Positions 43,684-57,400 are shown, numbered from the stretch's first letter. The stretch: 64,000 nucleotides of DNA from Polychytrium aggregatum (GCF_025602895.1 NW_026516204.1:806001-870000), one strand, 5' to 3'. Numbers and translations: made by a program. The notes: generated by a model from the sequence alone, not told the origin.

Positions 43684-45135
43684 TTACAACTTGGATCGGC
43701 CTTTGATGCCGTAGAGATCGATGCCGAACTGCGGGGTGACGCGGACACACGAGCCTGCGAGGGAGTTTGATGAGTGCACATGCAGTAGTTGGAATCTGGG
43801 TTACCGATGATCTGAGGCAAGAGCTCAGCGGTGCGTCCGCCACAGAACCCGACTTTGGTCGTCCCTGCCATGTTTTGTACCAAGCGCATACCTCCTTTCA
43901 CCTTGTCGTTCTCGATGATGACAATGAAGGCATCGATGACCAGTTCAATGGGAACCAGGCCCTCGGGCTTCAGCTGGCTTTCTCTTCCATCGGGACCAAC
44001 TTGGCTCAGGAGCGGTGTTGGTGAAAATGAGGGACACAGGGCCACAACGCGAATGCCTTCGTCGTTATATGGAGCCAATGAACGAGTGAAGTGAACGACA
44101 CCTCCCTTGGCGGCGGCGTAGACTGGCTGGAAGAACTGAGGATACAGGCCCGCAAGCGAGGCGACGTTGATGATAATACCCGGCTGCTGGCGATCCAGCA
44201 GGTGCATGAGTGCAAGCTTGGTTCCGAGGACCACGGCTGACAAGTCGACATCAATGACTTGCTTCCATCTGCCTGGAGCCGGGAAACGACAGAGCGACGT
44301 TACGACGGTGGGTATGCGTTGGCGCTGCCGGAGAAGGCGCTGTACAAGTCGGTCGACGAGAGTTTACTTACTTGCTTCATCGGGCTTGGTGAACGGCAAA
44401 GTCTCGGCAATGCCTGCACGACACTTGCAGTCTCAGCATCGTGGGAAGGTTTGCAAGCCCAGTTGACTCGAGCGCTTCGACTTACCGGCGTTGTTCACTA
44501 CAATCTACAGCCATCCATCACGAGACGCAAGAATCTGGATCAGTCCCGCAGTAATAGCCAGCGAGGGATTCTTCGAGATGCTGGAGAGCCGTAAGATCCA
44601 GAGGGCACGTTCGCAGACAGACACCTACATCAATGCGGCCAAACTCGCTCAGGGCGCGCTGGAAGGCGTGACGCATCTCGTCGGCATTGCATACGTTGGC
44701 TCGGACAGAAACAAACCTGTTGCTCCCGGCTGAGATCATGTCTCCGGGCTCGAACTGCACCGGTGAGATGTCTGTCAGGAGCAAGTTGGCGCTGCGGACA
44801 AGTCAGCCGAGCGTGGATCCAGGGCAACATAGTGAGTTCCAGAGCGCGGCTCGGTTGGCGGTGTGGATGAAGCGGCTCAAACGAGCGACCAGATCATAAT
44901 TCGACAAAGGGATATGCCGATGCGTTGCTCTGTGGACGTGGCCCCAGGCTCGGTAGACCGGACGGACATGGGCAGACCAAGCAGACATTGCGGATGCGGT
45001 TGTCAACCGCCAGAAACGCGGATGCAGATCATGGCCGGGCGACACTCACCCTTTCTTGAAGAGTCGCTGGGCGAGCGCCTTTCCAAAGCCCGAGGCGGCT
45101 CCGGTGATGATGACCGTGGCTCCGGCGACTTGCAT
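43684..45135 (-). CDS. Short-chain dehydrogenase/reductase (SDR)
   Basis: NAD(P)-dependent classical SDR of 282 aa. Six minus-strand exons close in phase: 45050-45135, 44629-44791, 44486-44504 (only 19 nt), 44372-44413, 43805-44272 and 43684-43754. Motifs: cofactor site TGAASGFG, LLLTDIS, VVNNAG (spanning the microexon), INVASLAG with catalytic Ser, YAAAK with catalytic Tyr/Lys, and CPSFSPTPLL. The cofactor loop ends in an acidic residue (LLLTD), which favours NAD(H). The overall pattern resembles 15-hydroxyprostaglandin-dehydrogenase-like SDRs, but the substrate is not predictable. The C-terminus FGIDLYGIKGRSKL is encoded by the last small exon. Confidence 0.9.
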
Positions 45136-45413
45136 AGCGGGGTGCTGGGCGATCGAGGGGAGAGATGGCCGGCCGGGGGGGGGCAGTGGGCTCGTCCTGC
45201 TTTTGGGCCAGCGGATGATTGGGGCGGCATGTGAACCCAGCCATGTGCGTGTGTGTGTGTGTGTGGTCATGTGCCGTGGCCTCGTGCACTCTCGGTGCAC
45301 TCTCGGTGCGCTCTCGCCGGCCGCGCTTCTCGCCGTGGCCAGGGCCGCCGTTGCTGTTCGGCCGTCTTCGAAACCATCCTCGCCAGCGATCTATCCCATC
45401 GCGAGCCGCCAGC
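45136..45413. promoter_or_regulatory. Divergent promoter region SDR / FET
   Basis: About 280 bp between divergent starts, with a GT microsatellite at 45246-45265 and CACTCTCGGTG repeats near 45286-45312. Confidence 0.45.
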
Positions 45414-47925
45414 ATGTCCTCCGAGGGTCACCCGAAGGCGGATGCCCCCGCAGATGCCCCTGCGCCAGTCAATCCGGACGATCCCTACGCCGGGATGACC
45501 CCCGAACAACAACAAGCCGCCTGTGAGTAGACGATCGGCGTCCGGCTCGGCCACGGGAGGCTCGCTGCAGTGGCAGCAGATGCGCCCTTGGCCAAGGGCC
45601 GCAGCCTCTTCCGCCAGCTCGACGGTGTCGCTGCCTGCACCAGGGCCTTTCCGTTTCCACCGCCCGTCCGAGACGACTCTGTGGCCATCCTCGATCCGAT
45701 GCCCCCCCCCCAGCCTTCTCTGCGTGTCTCATGCACCGCCAAGCGATCTTTGTGACGGACGATCGGATCGCTCTGTTTCGCCTAGGCCAGCGGCGACGTT
45801 CCCCTGGCGAATGGAAGCTGGCCCTGCCTCGTGGAGTGTTTGGCGTGTGGGAGGATTGGCGAGACCCACCCCTCGTCCGCTGCAACGTGCCGGGCTGGTG
45901 TCGGATCTGACTTGGTGAGGGCATGCGTTTCGGCTTGCACATCCCACCCTGTGCCTGCTCGATCGCACCGGCCAAGTGCTGACCTTTTGGACGCTTATCC
46001 TAATCGCCCCCCATACAGACGAAGCATGGTGTGCCCAGTACTATGCGCAGTACGGCTACGATCAGTCTCAGCAGCAGCAAGGCGCGGCAGCAGCAAATAC
46101 CCAGGCCCCGGGTGCTCCAAGGGATGCCCAATCCGGGTTAAATGATTATGGTTCCTACGCTAATGAGGCCGGACCTCGAGACGCTGGCAGTTGGCAGAAG
46201 AACGAGAGACCCAGCTACGATCGCCGAGGCGACTATGGCGGCGGGCCAGGCAGCAGAGGCGACCGGGGCGGAAACGACCGAGGCTATGGAGGAGACCGCT
46301 ATGGCAACAACGATTCTGGAGGCCGATTTCCCGATAGCGGCCCCGGCGGACGCGGTGGACGGTTCGACGGCGGCAGCGACCGGTACGGCAGCGGAAACGA
46401 TCGATACGGCACCGGAAGTAATCGCTATGACGACGGCCCATCCCGCGGCTTTGGCGACAGCCGACCAAGAGGTACATCGTCTGCACATCCGGGAGTGCGC
46501 TGGCCATCTGATCGCGACGGCCTGGATGTCGGTGTTTCCGAGCTTGTATCCCTATAGCTCGCTTGAGCTGGGGGTAGCTACAGACTCTGCTACCGACTCG
46601 CCGATCCGACGGTTGGCGGTGTCCCTAAATCTCACTACGAACACACGGGCACCCGTGCCATCCACAGACGAGCCCGAGGACGACACCAAGAGCAAGGACA
46701 CAATCTATGTCTCGGGACTGCCCGAGACCGTGACGGCCAAGCGTCTGGGAGAATTCTTTGGAGTCCTTGGTATCATCAAGGTAGATCGGCCAATGAGCTC
46801 CGGCCCGGCAAGATAGCTGCCAAATGCGATCGACAGCATGCTTGCCGAATCCCCCCCCCACACCAGGCTGGACTCCAAGTCGACTGTGACATGAACCGAA
46901 TCGTGGAGTGCTGTGCTCTCGGCTCACCAGTACCTGCCTTTCCTCGTTGTAGATCGACAAAAAGACCAGGGAGCCTAAGATCTGGGTGTACCGAGATAAA
47001 GTCTCGGGTGTTGCCAAGGGCGATGCAACGATCACATTTGACGATCCCCCGACCTCCGGAGCTGCCATCCAGTGGTTCAACGGTATTGATCAGTTTGTCT
47101 TGCTGCCTATTCCGTGGCTCAAAAGAACGCGCACCTCGCCAGTGCAATCGTCTGGATCAAGTGCCAGTATAGACTGCTGACGGCCTTTTTATCGTCACAG
47201 GCAAGGAGTTTGACGGAAATGTCATCAAGGTTGAACGTGCTTCCCAGAAAGCACCTCCTCCCGGAGGCTACAGCCGCGGAGGTCGTGGACGTGGCGGCGG
47301 CGGTCGTGGTGGAGGCGGTCCGGGAGGCCGTCCTGGCAGCGAGCCCGGCGATTGGGTCTGTTCTAGGTACGTATTGAACGCCGCTTGCTCCAGTCAGAGT
47401 CGTATTAGGCGATGGAGTTTGATGCTCGTAATGGCGCACCCTGGGGCAGCTCTATTTGTCGAGACTGTGCTGGTGCTGCAGTAGGTGGCTACTGGCGGAC
47501 TGCAATCCGTTTTTGCGAAACGGATGTACACGCTTGATGGCCCTGGATGTATCAGTGCCGCGAACTGAGCATACTATCGATCCCTGGCAGTCGATCGGAG
47601 CCACGGGCTATGTGTTATGTGTCTGGTGCTTACATTCTCTTTCGTCTACTTTCCCACTGCTTCATTTACCCGTGTCCCTCGGCGACGACGTTCACGTTGC
47701 GTCCATAGCTGCAGCAACAACAACTTTGCTCGGCGCAGCGAATGCTTCCGCTGCCGTGCTCCGAAACCTGACGGCGCATTTGGCGGCGCGGACGCTGGCT
47801 ATGGAGGCCGAGGCTTCGGCGGCGGTGGTGGCGGCGGCGACCGAGGCTTCGGAGGACGCGGCGGAAGTGATATCCGAGACCGGCGCCAGGAGGATCGACG
47901 ATCGCACCGAGACAGACCTTACTGA
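45414..47925 (+). CDS. FET-family (FUS/TAF15-like) RNA-binding protein
   Basis: 395 aa from six exons that close in phase: 45414-45522, 46019-46471, 46668-46780, 46953-47082, 47201-47366 and 47709-47925. Domain order: a short acidic N-terminus (YAGMTPEQQQAA), a Tyr/Gln/Gly-rich low-complexity region (WCAQYYAQYGYDQSQQQQ, then many RGG/DRYG repeats), one RRM (RNP2 TIYVSGLP; DGNVIKVERA at its end), an RGG box (SRGGRGRGGGGRGGG), a RanBP2-type zinc finger split by an intron (GDWVCSSCSNNNFARRSECF; RCRAPKPDG) and a C-terminal Gly-rich tail ending SHRDRPY. This is the architecture of FUS, EWS, TAF15 and Drosophila Cabeza, which act in transcription, splicing and condensates. The four zinc-finger cysteines are present. 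Confidence 0.92.
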
Positions 47926-48636
47926 ACGAGCAAATGAAGACCTGCACGGAGCCTGTGCAGTTTCAGCCTGTGCTGTTTCAGCCAACGCGAGGTCTTCTCG
48001 ACCCAAGAATGTGATCTCCGTCGCGGCTTGTTGCTGAGAGCGGATGCGACAAGTGCTCGCAAGTACATGGTACACCATGGTCGCCAAGATTGCGACCAAG
48101 TACGATGCGGTGGCGCTCCCCGAACAACAGGCGCGGCTGCGAATGATGCATGGCGAGGGTCGAGCGCGAGTCCATCCCAGCAGCGGTGCCGTTGCTGGCA
48201 TCTCGGAATACACAACCAGGTAGTCTGCCGATAACTTGTCGGCCGATGCGACTACATCGTGCATATCACACATCCCATATCACACATCCCATACCTCACA
48301 CATCCCATATCACACATCCCATATCACACATCCCATATCACACATCCCATATCGCACATCCCATATCGTGCACACCCCCACACACAACACACCCGCAGGC
48401 GCACCGCACCGCACCGCCCGGCTGGGTCGCTGGTCACTCTGCATCGGCCGCTGTCCAAAAATGGCCAAATGGAAGTGCTGTCCTTTGCCAAAGGGCGCGT
48501 CCGCACAAAGCGTCGTCGCCCGGCGCTGTTGGGCTCTTGCTCACTCCTATTCTGCCCCCGCTCTGGACAACTCCCTCCTTTTCCTCGCCAGAGCCTCACA
48601 CGCCCCCCGACCCTGCGTCTCCTCGGGCCCGCCCTC
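47926..48636. other. Intergenic region with CATCCCATATCACA repeat
   Basis: 3' flank of the FET gene and upstream of the next gene. The tandem repeat at 48262-48368 is the only clear structure. Confidence 0.5.
48262..48368. repeat. CACATCCCATAT(C)A 14-15-bp minisatellite
   Basis: About seven units; reads as SHIPYHT repeats in three frames. Non-coding. Confidence 0.95.
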
Positions 48637-50905
48637 ATGCTCTCGACCGCACCCACCAAGAAGGCTGCCCCGATCTCCAAGCATGATCAGATCGTCATCT
48701 GCGCCGGCAACGTAGAAAACTGGAACTATACCATCTCCTACTGTCATTCCCTGACCTCTACCAACCCGAAGCTTGTGGCTTCCCGGGTGCTGCCGTTTGT
48801 GCTGGGCGCAAGACTCTGTATAGATGAGGAAGATACCGTAACAGACTTCAAAGTCTTTGATCGCATCTGGGGCTGGCCAGGCGGCCATTCCTTCCTTGGG
48901 GCCGAGTAAGTCTGCCCTTGGTTGCTCTGCCCTTGGCCGCTATCATCCGTCGGCTGCTTGATGTATATTGGCCCCGCTCTCTGCTTCTCCCGCTGTCTGC
49001 TGTCCTGCTTCCATATGCAGCATCGTTTCTGCGTCTCTCCCATTTCGCATCTACCGTGTTCCGTCTCTCTCCTTGATCCCGGTCCGCCACCCCTTTCCCG
49101 TGGTTTGCTGGACAGGACTCGTCCTGGTGCATTTCTGCACCGCTCCCAGAACCCGGTCCATCTCTTGCGGATCCTTTTGCTGCCAGAGAACGAGCGCTTC
49201 GCATCACCGGATCAGTCTCGAGCGAGTGGTCATGCCGCGATGATGGACGACGGCCGCACTGCAGAGCAAGGCGGCTGTCGGCGTGTCCGGGTTGCTCTTC
49301 GCCGGTGCTGACGTCCTGCCTTTCTGTCGACCCCAGCACAACACCCATCGACAGGGCTTACCGGTGGTATAAGAGCGAGATTGGGAATAACAAATGGCTC
49401 ATGTCGCTCGACGAATTCGAGCATCACGTCGAGAACTGCTGCACCTCAAAGTTGGTAAGCGCCCCCCCCCCAACAGATCTGCTGCATCGCCGACGGTGCC
49501 GAGTCCCCCGGCCGGTTCGGCAACCCGCAGCATCCTGTTTTCGTCTGCTCGAACTGGCCCTCGCTTGACCGCAGTGCAGACCCTCATCTGCCCGTTCTTG
49601 CTCTCGCAGGACAACGAGCCGCTAAACTGTGACTATGACACCACAATGGAGAGCGAAGCCAACGTAAAGCTGGTAGAGTGGAAGGTGTGGAAGCATGAGA
49701 TTGGCGAGGACGGCATCAACGGCGCACATGTCCTCATAAAAAAGAAGCTCTATGCAGAGTAAGTCTCGTCGGGCCCTCCGTCGCACGTCCCTCGGGCTGT
49801 CTCCGCCCTGTTCTGTCAAAACGCAGAAGCGAACCGGATGGATGGTGTCGTCGCTTGGTCTCGCGCCAACGCAGCTTCCTTTTCTCTCGCGCCCTCGCCT
49901 CGCCCCCCCCCTCTCCCGCCGAACCCACAGCCACGACCACCCCTTCATCAGCAGATCCCTCGCCGACTCGTTCATCGCCTCTCTGGTAGCCGGTGAGAAC
50001 TCGGACAACGAGGAATTCCTGACCGAGTGGGAGGTGATCGATTCGGACGAAGAAGACGCCGACATCGACATCGACAACGACATCGACGACGACGATGACG
50101 AGCTTCCAGGCTGCGGTTTGCTGGACCACAGCAAGATTGTCCTCGAACCCGTCGATATCGACAAGGATTCCGCCAACCTGCTCTCCCAGGACTCTACCGT
50201 GCGGCAACTCGCGAAGCTGGTGACTTCTGAAGCCAACGGGGCCGGCCCGCTCAGCGCTGGTAGCTCGGTAAACGAAAACGGACTCTTGCCAAACGGAACC
50301 AACCCAACCAAGCACGCGAGCCCAGATGATACCGAATCGATTGCGAGCCTGCCTCGGACTCTCGCAAAGAACACAGCCTATCCCACGCCTATTTATTCCA
50401 CGAGGAAGCGCTCCAGTATTGGTGAGATTCCGTTCATTTCGTCGTTCTATCTGTGGCACCAACTCCTGCTGTCGGTGGGGACGAATGCACAAGCACGGCT
50501 TGCTGTGCTCCCTCCTATTTGGCCCGATCTCGACTCTTGGCTGGACTTGTGTCAACTCTGAGGTGGCTGCTGCTGCTCTGCCTCCTGCTTTGAGGACCTG
50601 TAACTTAACTGCGCCAATGTCGTTTCCGTTGGTCATATGCGATAGGTTCGCGCACGCCTATTAGAAAATCGCCACACACATTCAAGCGTCGTCGCTCGTC
50701 AGGTTGTCACATTGCTGATCTGCTTCCTCCTCCTCCCCGAGTGTATGTTGTCCTTTTCCTGCACCAGTGGAGCCAGCGATTACTGACTGTCGCCGATCGT
50801 TGTCTTTGTCTCTGTGCAGGAATCAACGGCGTCCCGACGCCAAAGTCATCATGCCGGTTAGTCCCTCAGGAAGATCCGGATCCGCGGAACCCATTCAACT
50901 GCTGA
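48637..50905 (+). CDS. Uncharacterised five-exon protein
   Basis: Unrecognised. Five exons close in phase: 48637-48905, 49337-49454, 49610-49758, 49931-50421 and 50820-50905, giving 370 aa. The N-terminal 200 residues look folded: HDQIVICAGNVENWNYTISY, VFDRIWGWPGGHSFLGAE, RAYRWYKSEIGNNKWLMSLD, EWKVWKHEIGEDGINGAHVL, unusually rich in Trp. The middle has an acidic tract (SDEEDADIDIDNDIDDDDDE) followed by a Ser/Asn-rich, probably disordered C-terminus. No transmembrane segment or signal peptide. No catalytic motif I know. Splice-phase consistency and codon-like composition support a real gene. Function not assigned. Confidence 0.7.
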
Positions 50906-51413
50906 CGAGCCTGCTGAGCTCTGTCTGCAGAGTCGCCCAATGGCCTCATCTGTGCTTTTGGCCCCCACCCCTTCCCTCCATCTCTCCGCTGCCGATTGAA
51001 TACACGGTCCTTTCGAGAAACACATCACATCCCGATAGAATCACGCACGAGCCGTCCGTTCTCTTGCAGATCCAAAAACGCATCTGTGGGCCAATCGATG
51101 GCGACGGCTTGTAATTACAACCGACGGCTTGCAGTTATAGCCGGTGGCGACCATACCAAAACATCGCATGGCTCGGCTTTCCCAGAAAGTCTCTCTGGAC
51201 CGCTATCACTACCATCATCTTCGTTGCCATCGCTGGTTGCTCATCGTATGCGCGTAGCCCCCCAAAAGACATTGCCCAGCTTCGAGTCATGTATTCGGGA
51301 AAGGAGGAGATGGGAAATACACATCCTTCGGCTCCGGGAGATGGTCTGCGCTTGGATTCTCGTGTCACACTTTACGGAGCCATCGACACCCGCTCACTGC
51401 AAACGAGGAGCCC
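50906..51413. other. Convergent intergenic region
   Basis: Between the uncharacterised gene and Ufd2; no feature recognised. Confidence 0.5.
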
Positions 51414-54400
51414 TCAGAACTCCATGGGATCATCCTTGGCCGCCCGCTTTGAGCGTTTCCATTCATAGATCTGCTGCTTGAGCTCGTCATCTAAAGTAAC
51501 CAGTCAGTCAGTTGCTTGGTTGGTCAAAATCGTCCCTCGAGTTGGTTGCCTCACCGCCTCTGCATTGGCGCTGCTTCTGACATTGGTCCGAACCTCATTC
51601 GCGCATCTCGATGCGACCCAACAAAACCAGGGCGCTCCCTCGCCATCCCAAGTCTCCATCTCTATATAATTCACCACTCTTTGTCCAGCAGCATGAATGG
51701 TCGGACCGACACAGAAAGCAAACACTCACTTGGAACGACCATGTCGATTGTCAGGGGCATACGGTTGACTGTGGTTCGAGGAGAGGGAATGTGAGTGGGG
51801 CACCAGTTATCACCAAATGATCCGCCAGTGGTATCGGGCCGGTCGACACCATCCGCTCGTGGCTGAGCTGCCTCGGACTCGGACTCGGACTCGGACTCGG
51901 ACTCAAACAAAACTCAAACAAAACTCACATGGATCATGCTGATCAGAAAGAAGGTGGCTCTTGATCGTGGACCGATCCACGGTGACGTGGCTCGTGGGCA
52001 AGATGACCGGGTCTTCCATCAGCGTAAACATCAACGGATCTGGACAGGAAGCACATCATTTCAGTCAGCACATGCGAAATGCCATCGGTTTCACGGCAAG
52101 ATCCGATGCCAAAGCTGATGCATTTTGAGATGGCGACAACGCTCAGTCGCGCACGGTCCATACCCAAGAACTCGTCTGGAGCCTCTCCGTATTCCTGTTC
52201 GGCATCGGCTTCGGCTTTGATAAGGGCCTCGACGGTGTCGACAAAGTCTCGGAGGGCACTAAGCTCCCCCTGTGATCAAGATTCCAAAGGATGTTGTCCA
52301 TGCCGACTACTGTCAGTCTGGAGGCCAGTGCACCAGCGTCCCGGGATTCACAGTGCAAACTCTGCGCCGCCCCGTGACCGTCGCCGATGCAGAAGGCGAA
52401 ATCGGTGCCACCATTCAGCCGCAACTTGCCTCGTTCCGTAGACTGCTCTTGACCAGAATGTCGGCGGCGCGATGGAAATGCTCCTTCTTGTACGAGCGGC
52501 CGTCCTTGGAGATGGCAACCTGGAACTCTTTTCTGCGGGCCAGATTCAGGTAGATGCCAATCAGGTCGTTCAGCAGCGACTTTGGCCTGAAGCTGTATTT
52601 CTCGGGATTCCTGACCTGGCGGCGGGGAGGGCAGGAGTCAGCAGATGTGTTCTGCCCATTGCCAAGGCAATCATGGATGGGGTAGAACGCAGGAAGACAA
52701 CCCGCTGTCCAGTGCCCACGATTTACCATCCAACCCATCACCCTCACCCAGCACCAGGCCAGCGCAGAATCAGACATATGTCTGGGACATGTCAGCCCCC
52801 CATCCATCATCCACCCACCCATTCATCCATCCATCCACCCACCCATCCATCCATTGCTATCCCACCACTGCGTTATGGTCAGCATCATCTGTCATCCAGG
52901 TACCCACCTTGAGCTCGGTGCAGCGCGGGCCCACCAACGCAGCCAGGTTGTAGTCCAGCATAGCAGCCAGACGCTCGACAATCTCTGGCTGCATGAAGGG
53001 GATGCAGATGCGGTCGTTGGTGGTCATGTAGTTGAGCATATGCACAGTCTCGTTGCCCAGGGACATGTAACTGTATGCTTGTCGCTCGGCCATGCGGAAA
53101 GTGGCCTCCCGTTCTTGACGATGCTGCTGCGTGCCACTCATCCAGGTGCTGGCATCGGCCATTTCGTTCTCAATAGTGCGGATTTCGGTCATTTTGTCGA
53201 GGCCTTCATCGAGCAAATATCGCGTATCGTTCATCAGGAGATTGGCAAACTTGACGAACGATTCCAAACGCCTGGGCAGTCAAGGCAAGCAACAATGGTA
53301 AGCGCTCCACTCCTGGAAGTTGGGCAGCGTGTGTTGTCAATTGCAGCTGTCTTTTCGCGGCGCTTCTGGGCTGCCCATACGAGCTGGTTGTTTAGTGGTC
53401 GTACATGCTCTCCTTGATCACGTTGGTTCGATGAGTAGGATCGTTCCAGACACATTTGAGGATATGTGATATGTTGTAGCGAATGTTGAACTTGTCATAA
53501 AACTGCGATGCCATGCCCGTTTGCTCCACATCTGCGAGTAATGAGAGGTTCTTGTAAGCACGGCTTCTGCGTTGCTGCCAGAGCGACAGCTCCAATCCAC
53601 CGCGCCACGTACCAATGTAGAAGGACATGACGGCTTGAACAAGGTGCTCACGCATCAGAGGATGCGTGCCAAAGACATCATCCAGACGCTTGACAACCTC
53701 CCCGGCGGCATTACGGTACAGTGGAACTGTAAAGAAGAACATGATCTGGAGCCGACACACAGCAGCGCGTCAAATCGGTGCAAATACAACAGCACTTCTG
53801 GCGAGCCGCCATTGACAGCCCAAGCGCGGTAGAGCACCCGCACCAACTGAGCCCAGCACCCACCTCCACCAATTTGCTCTTCAGATAGGGGTTCTTGATG
53901 TATCCAGAGTTCTGCAAAATGAGCATGGCAAAGGCACAGATTCCGTCGCGTGGGAACGTCTCCAAGACGATCAGGTTGTTTCTGGAAACGCGATGGCATC
54001 AAAGTCAGCTGTGGCTCGATGCTGTTCTCGGAACACCGCATTGATATCGCAGAGCACTCCAACTCACGATGATCGCTCACTGCAGAGGGGGAAGCATTCG
54101 TACGTGCCACGACACATACCTGCACACAAAGAGGTAGTAGTCGCAAATGTCCTCGATAATCCACTCCGGGAGGGTCGTGAAGAGCTTTGGTGCCTCGGCA
54201 GGCAGTGGGAAAAGCGGAAGGCCTTGAAGATCGCCACGGATGACGCGGTCCCATTGGATGCTGTCAGGCTTGGAGCCGTTGGCGTGAATGGCCCCGATAC
54301 CCACGACGATGATCCGAATGAGCCAGACGATGACCAAGTTGAAGAATCGGAGCGAGTGCTCGATTTCGATGGGGTCCAGCAACGCCACATCCATGGCAAG

Positions 54401-57400
54401 TTTGTAGCCAATGTACGTATCCAACTGAACCTATGATTTCAGCCGGTCGTCAGAACGAGTAGCGGATCTAAACGCCAAGGAGCAGCGTTCTGGTAGCGAC
54501 AGGCTGGGATCGGAGACCAGGAACAGCAGCAGCAGCAGCCCTCATGATCACACTGCTGCCATAACGGCTAGAATGCCCATGGCGCTTTGAGACACAAAAG
54601 CTGATGCATACCAGGTATCGCTTGAAGAGCTCTTCGTTCATAGGAGTCCACTGGGCCCCAAGGCGTTCTTTCTCTGCTCTCATGCGATCAATCTGCTTGC
54701 GCATCTCCTCAACCTCCTTCAAAAAGCTGCCGTACGTCCGGATGATGCTCAGGGATCCGTAGTGGTGGAATGCGAGGGCAAGGTAAAACACCTCGCTGAC
54801 AAAGTTTGCTGCAGCTGGAGTGGGATTTTCAGCCCGCCATTCCTGGAAGTAAGCATCAGCCGAGATCTTGTCCGAGTTGATTCGCGTCTGCTCGTCCACA
54901 ACACAGGCAAGCCGCTGCGAGTGCTTGAAGTAGTGCGGATCGATGAGATGAACCTTGGAGAACTTGGGATCCATGATGGGATCGGCCAGCTGCAGGAAGA
55001 CGCTCCGAAGATTGTGCATAAAGCCGTTCGTTGAGACGGTACGTGGATCGACCTGGTCCATATCGACGAGAAGAGGCAAGTGCGCGTTGCTGAGCGATTG
55101 AGGATCGGCCATGCATCAAGTGCGGAGAAGCCATGAAAGCGACGGAGCCTCGATAGCCTCAAGACCTCAGCGTCTGAGAGGGTCCCGAGGGCCACCACAG
55201 TTGCAAGAAGCATAATGACCCACCTGAAGCTTCCCTCTTGCAATGTTCTTGGACACAGCGTCTGCCGAAAACTGCAGGATGGCCTCCTTGGCCTCGGCAC
55301 TAGACCGAATGATCGTGAGGAAGACCCCGCCCAAGGAGCTCTGGTGGACCGCAGACGACACAAAAGCACCATAAACCGATCCGTCATTGTGGGTTCAGCG
55401 AGGGTGAGGTGACTACATGCGAGTTGGGTCGTGCTATGCGAATGGATACGGCTCGGCATGGCACAGAGCAGCACAACACAACGCAGACAAGCATGGAACT
55501 GACCTTGGTGCGGGCGCTGATACCTCTCAGGCTGCCCATGGTGCTTTGGAGGTCACCGTAGTTGCGCATGCCAACGTCGAACCCAATATAGTTGGTACCA
55601 GGCTCCATGCCATATGCCAAAGGATTCGAACTTGAAAAGTATTTGGTCACGATGGACTGGTCCGAGTCTGGGAAGGTGGTGAGCCGAGAGAGAAACGGGC
55701 CGAGGGTCGTCGCAACTTCGACCAAACGCGGAGGCGTATCTTGAGGATTGAACTGCGGGAGCTGAGTAACCTGCTCGGCGAATACAATTGATGGTGAGAT
55801 ATGTGTACAGCCACCTGTAAGCACTGAGAGATTCTGTGCAGTGCTGCGCCGGCAGATCTGCCAGCAATACGAATATGAAGACTGTGGCGACAGTCGCGGT
55901 TATGGATCAAAAGACCTACCGCTGCGGCCACAGACTTGAACGAAAGCAGTCGAATAAGCGCCTAAAGTAACAACAGTCAGTCAGCCAGTCAGCCCGTCAG
56001 CCCGTCAGTCAGCCAGCCATCTCTCGATGCACTGTTGGAGATCCTGGAACGCAGCTACCGCATCGTACATTCATCGGCAAGGCCATCGTTTGTGCAAGCA
56101 GAATCGAGAGGCGACACCAAACACACATCCGCACCTGCAAAGGAATCTGCTCGTGTTGCTCGATCGAGCCCTTGAGCATCTTGGCAGAGACCGACGAAAA
56201 GATCGGCCCCAGGATCTGCCATAGATCATGTAGAGTCAGCGTCACACTCGACACAGTAATCCGACTCGACAGTTGCCTCCGGCTTATGCGCTCTCTGATG
56301 GCGATATCGACAGACCTCCAAGAACTCGTCATTCTCATAGCGGGCAACAAAGTCCTCGAGGAACTCGGGAGGGAGCTGGCTTTCGCTCTCGTCAGGGTTG
56401 GGCAGCAAAAGCTTCTCGGCAAGCAGTCCGGATGCCACCTCAGCGACTCTAGATCAAGCATAGCGTCGTCAGCCACGGGGTGTCGAGGTGTCGAGGTGTC
56501 GGCCTCCAAGTATCAGCAACCTGAGGTGCATCGCCCAGGCCCGTGCGGCAACGTCCCGACCAAGTCGCCTTACATATGCAAACATACCTTGCGGGCTGGG
56601 CAAAGCTATCGGCCATGCCAGGCATCATGACGAGCCAGCTGTAGTTCATGATCAGAGCCTTGGCAGCGGTCACATAGCCGACACGTCGGGCGGCGACCTC
56701 CTGGACCTGCTTGCGGGTCTCGCCGTTGGCTCGATCAACAACGATGGTGGCGCGGCGCTTGACCTCTGCGATTCTCTTCCAGCAGCCGATGATGTAGTCG
56801 ATCAAGGGTGCATCATCCGCCGCAGGAGTCAGCAAGCGTGCATAGAGCACTCGCTCGACAAGATCGTGCGTAAACACCAACGGAATCGACTCGGACTGCA
56901 GTTCCTCGATAAGCGACGGGATGTACATGTAGGACTTGCGCAGAGCAACATCCACCTGCAGCAAACATTACATCCAGTACAAGGATCAGCACCCAGCGTC
57001 GTAGAGCGCCAAGCAACGACGACAACCCAGCGCACACCGAGTATGTTCCATGGGCCGTAGCCCCGGGCAATCACAGGAGCCAGGGCTGCAGCCGAGCCTG
57101 CAATAACTCTGACCAAAGGACTCTTACGTTGAAGCTGACTTGGAAGATAAACTCAAATGTCTGGCCCTCCCAATCTGAGTCTGCGAACGACAGGAACTGG
57201 CTGACGAGTCGATCCGTGCCAGAAGGGGTCGTTGCGGTCGTCGGCGTTGCGGTGGCCGATGGAGTAGGGGAGGCGGTCGACTGGAGCTTCAAGGCATTCG
57301 GGGTGCTTGGGCCACTCTCCTTTGCCACTGCGGCCTGATAGATCGATCGTACAGTTGGTCAGAGAAGGTTGTGTGCAGATGATACGACTCGCCAACGGCA

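Noticed and set aside
48262-48368. CRISPR-like array
   Set aside because: Units are contiguous without unique spacers in a eukaryotic genome; a simple minisatellite.
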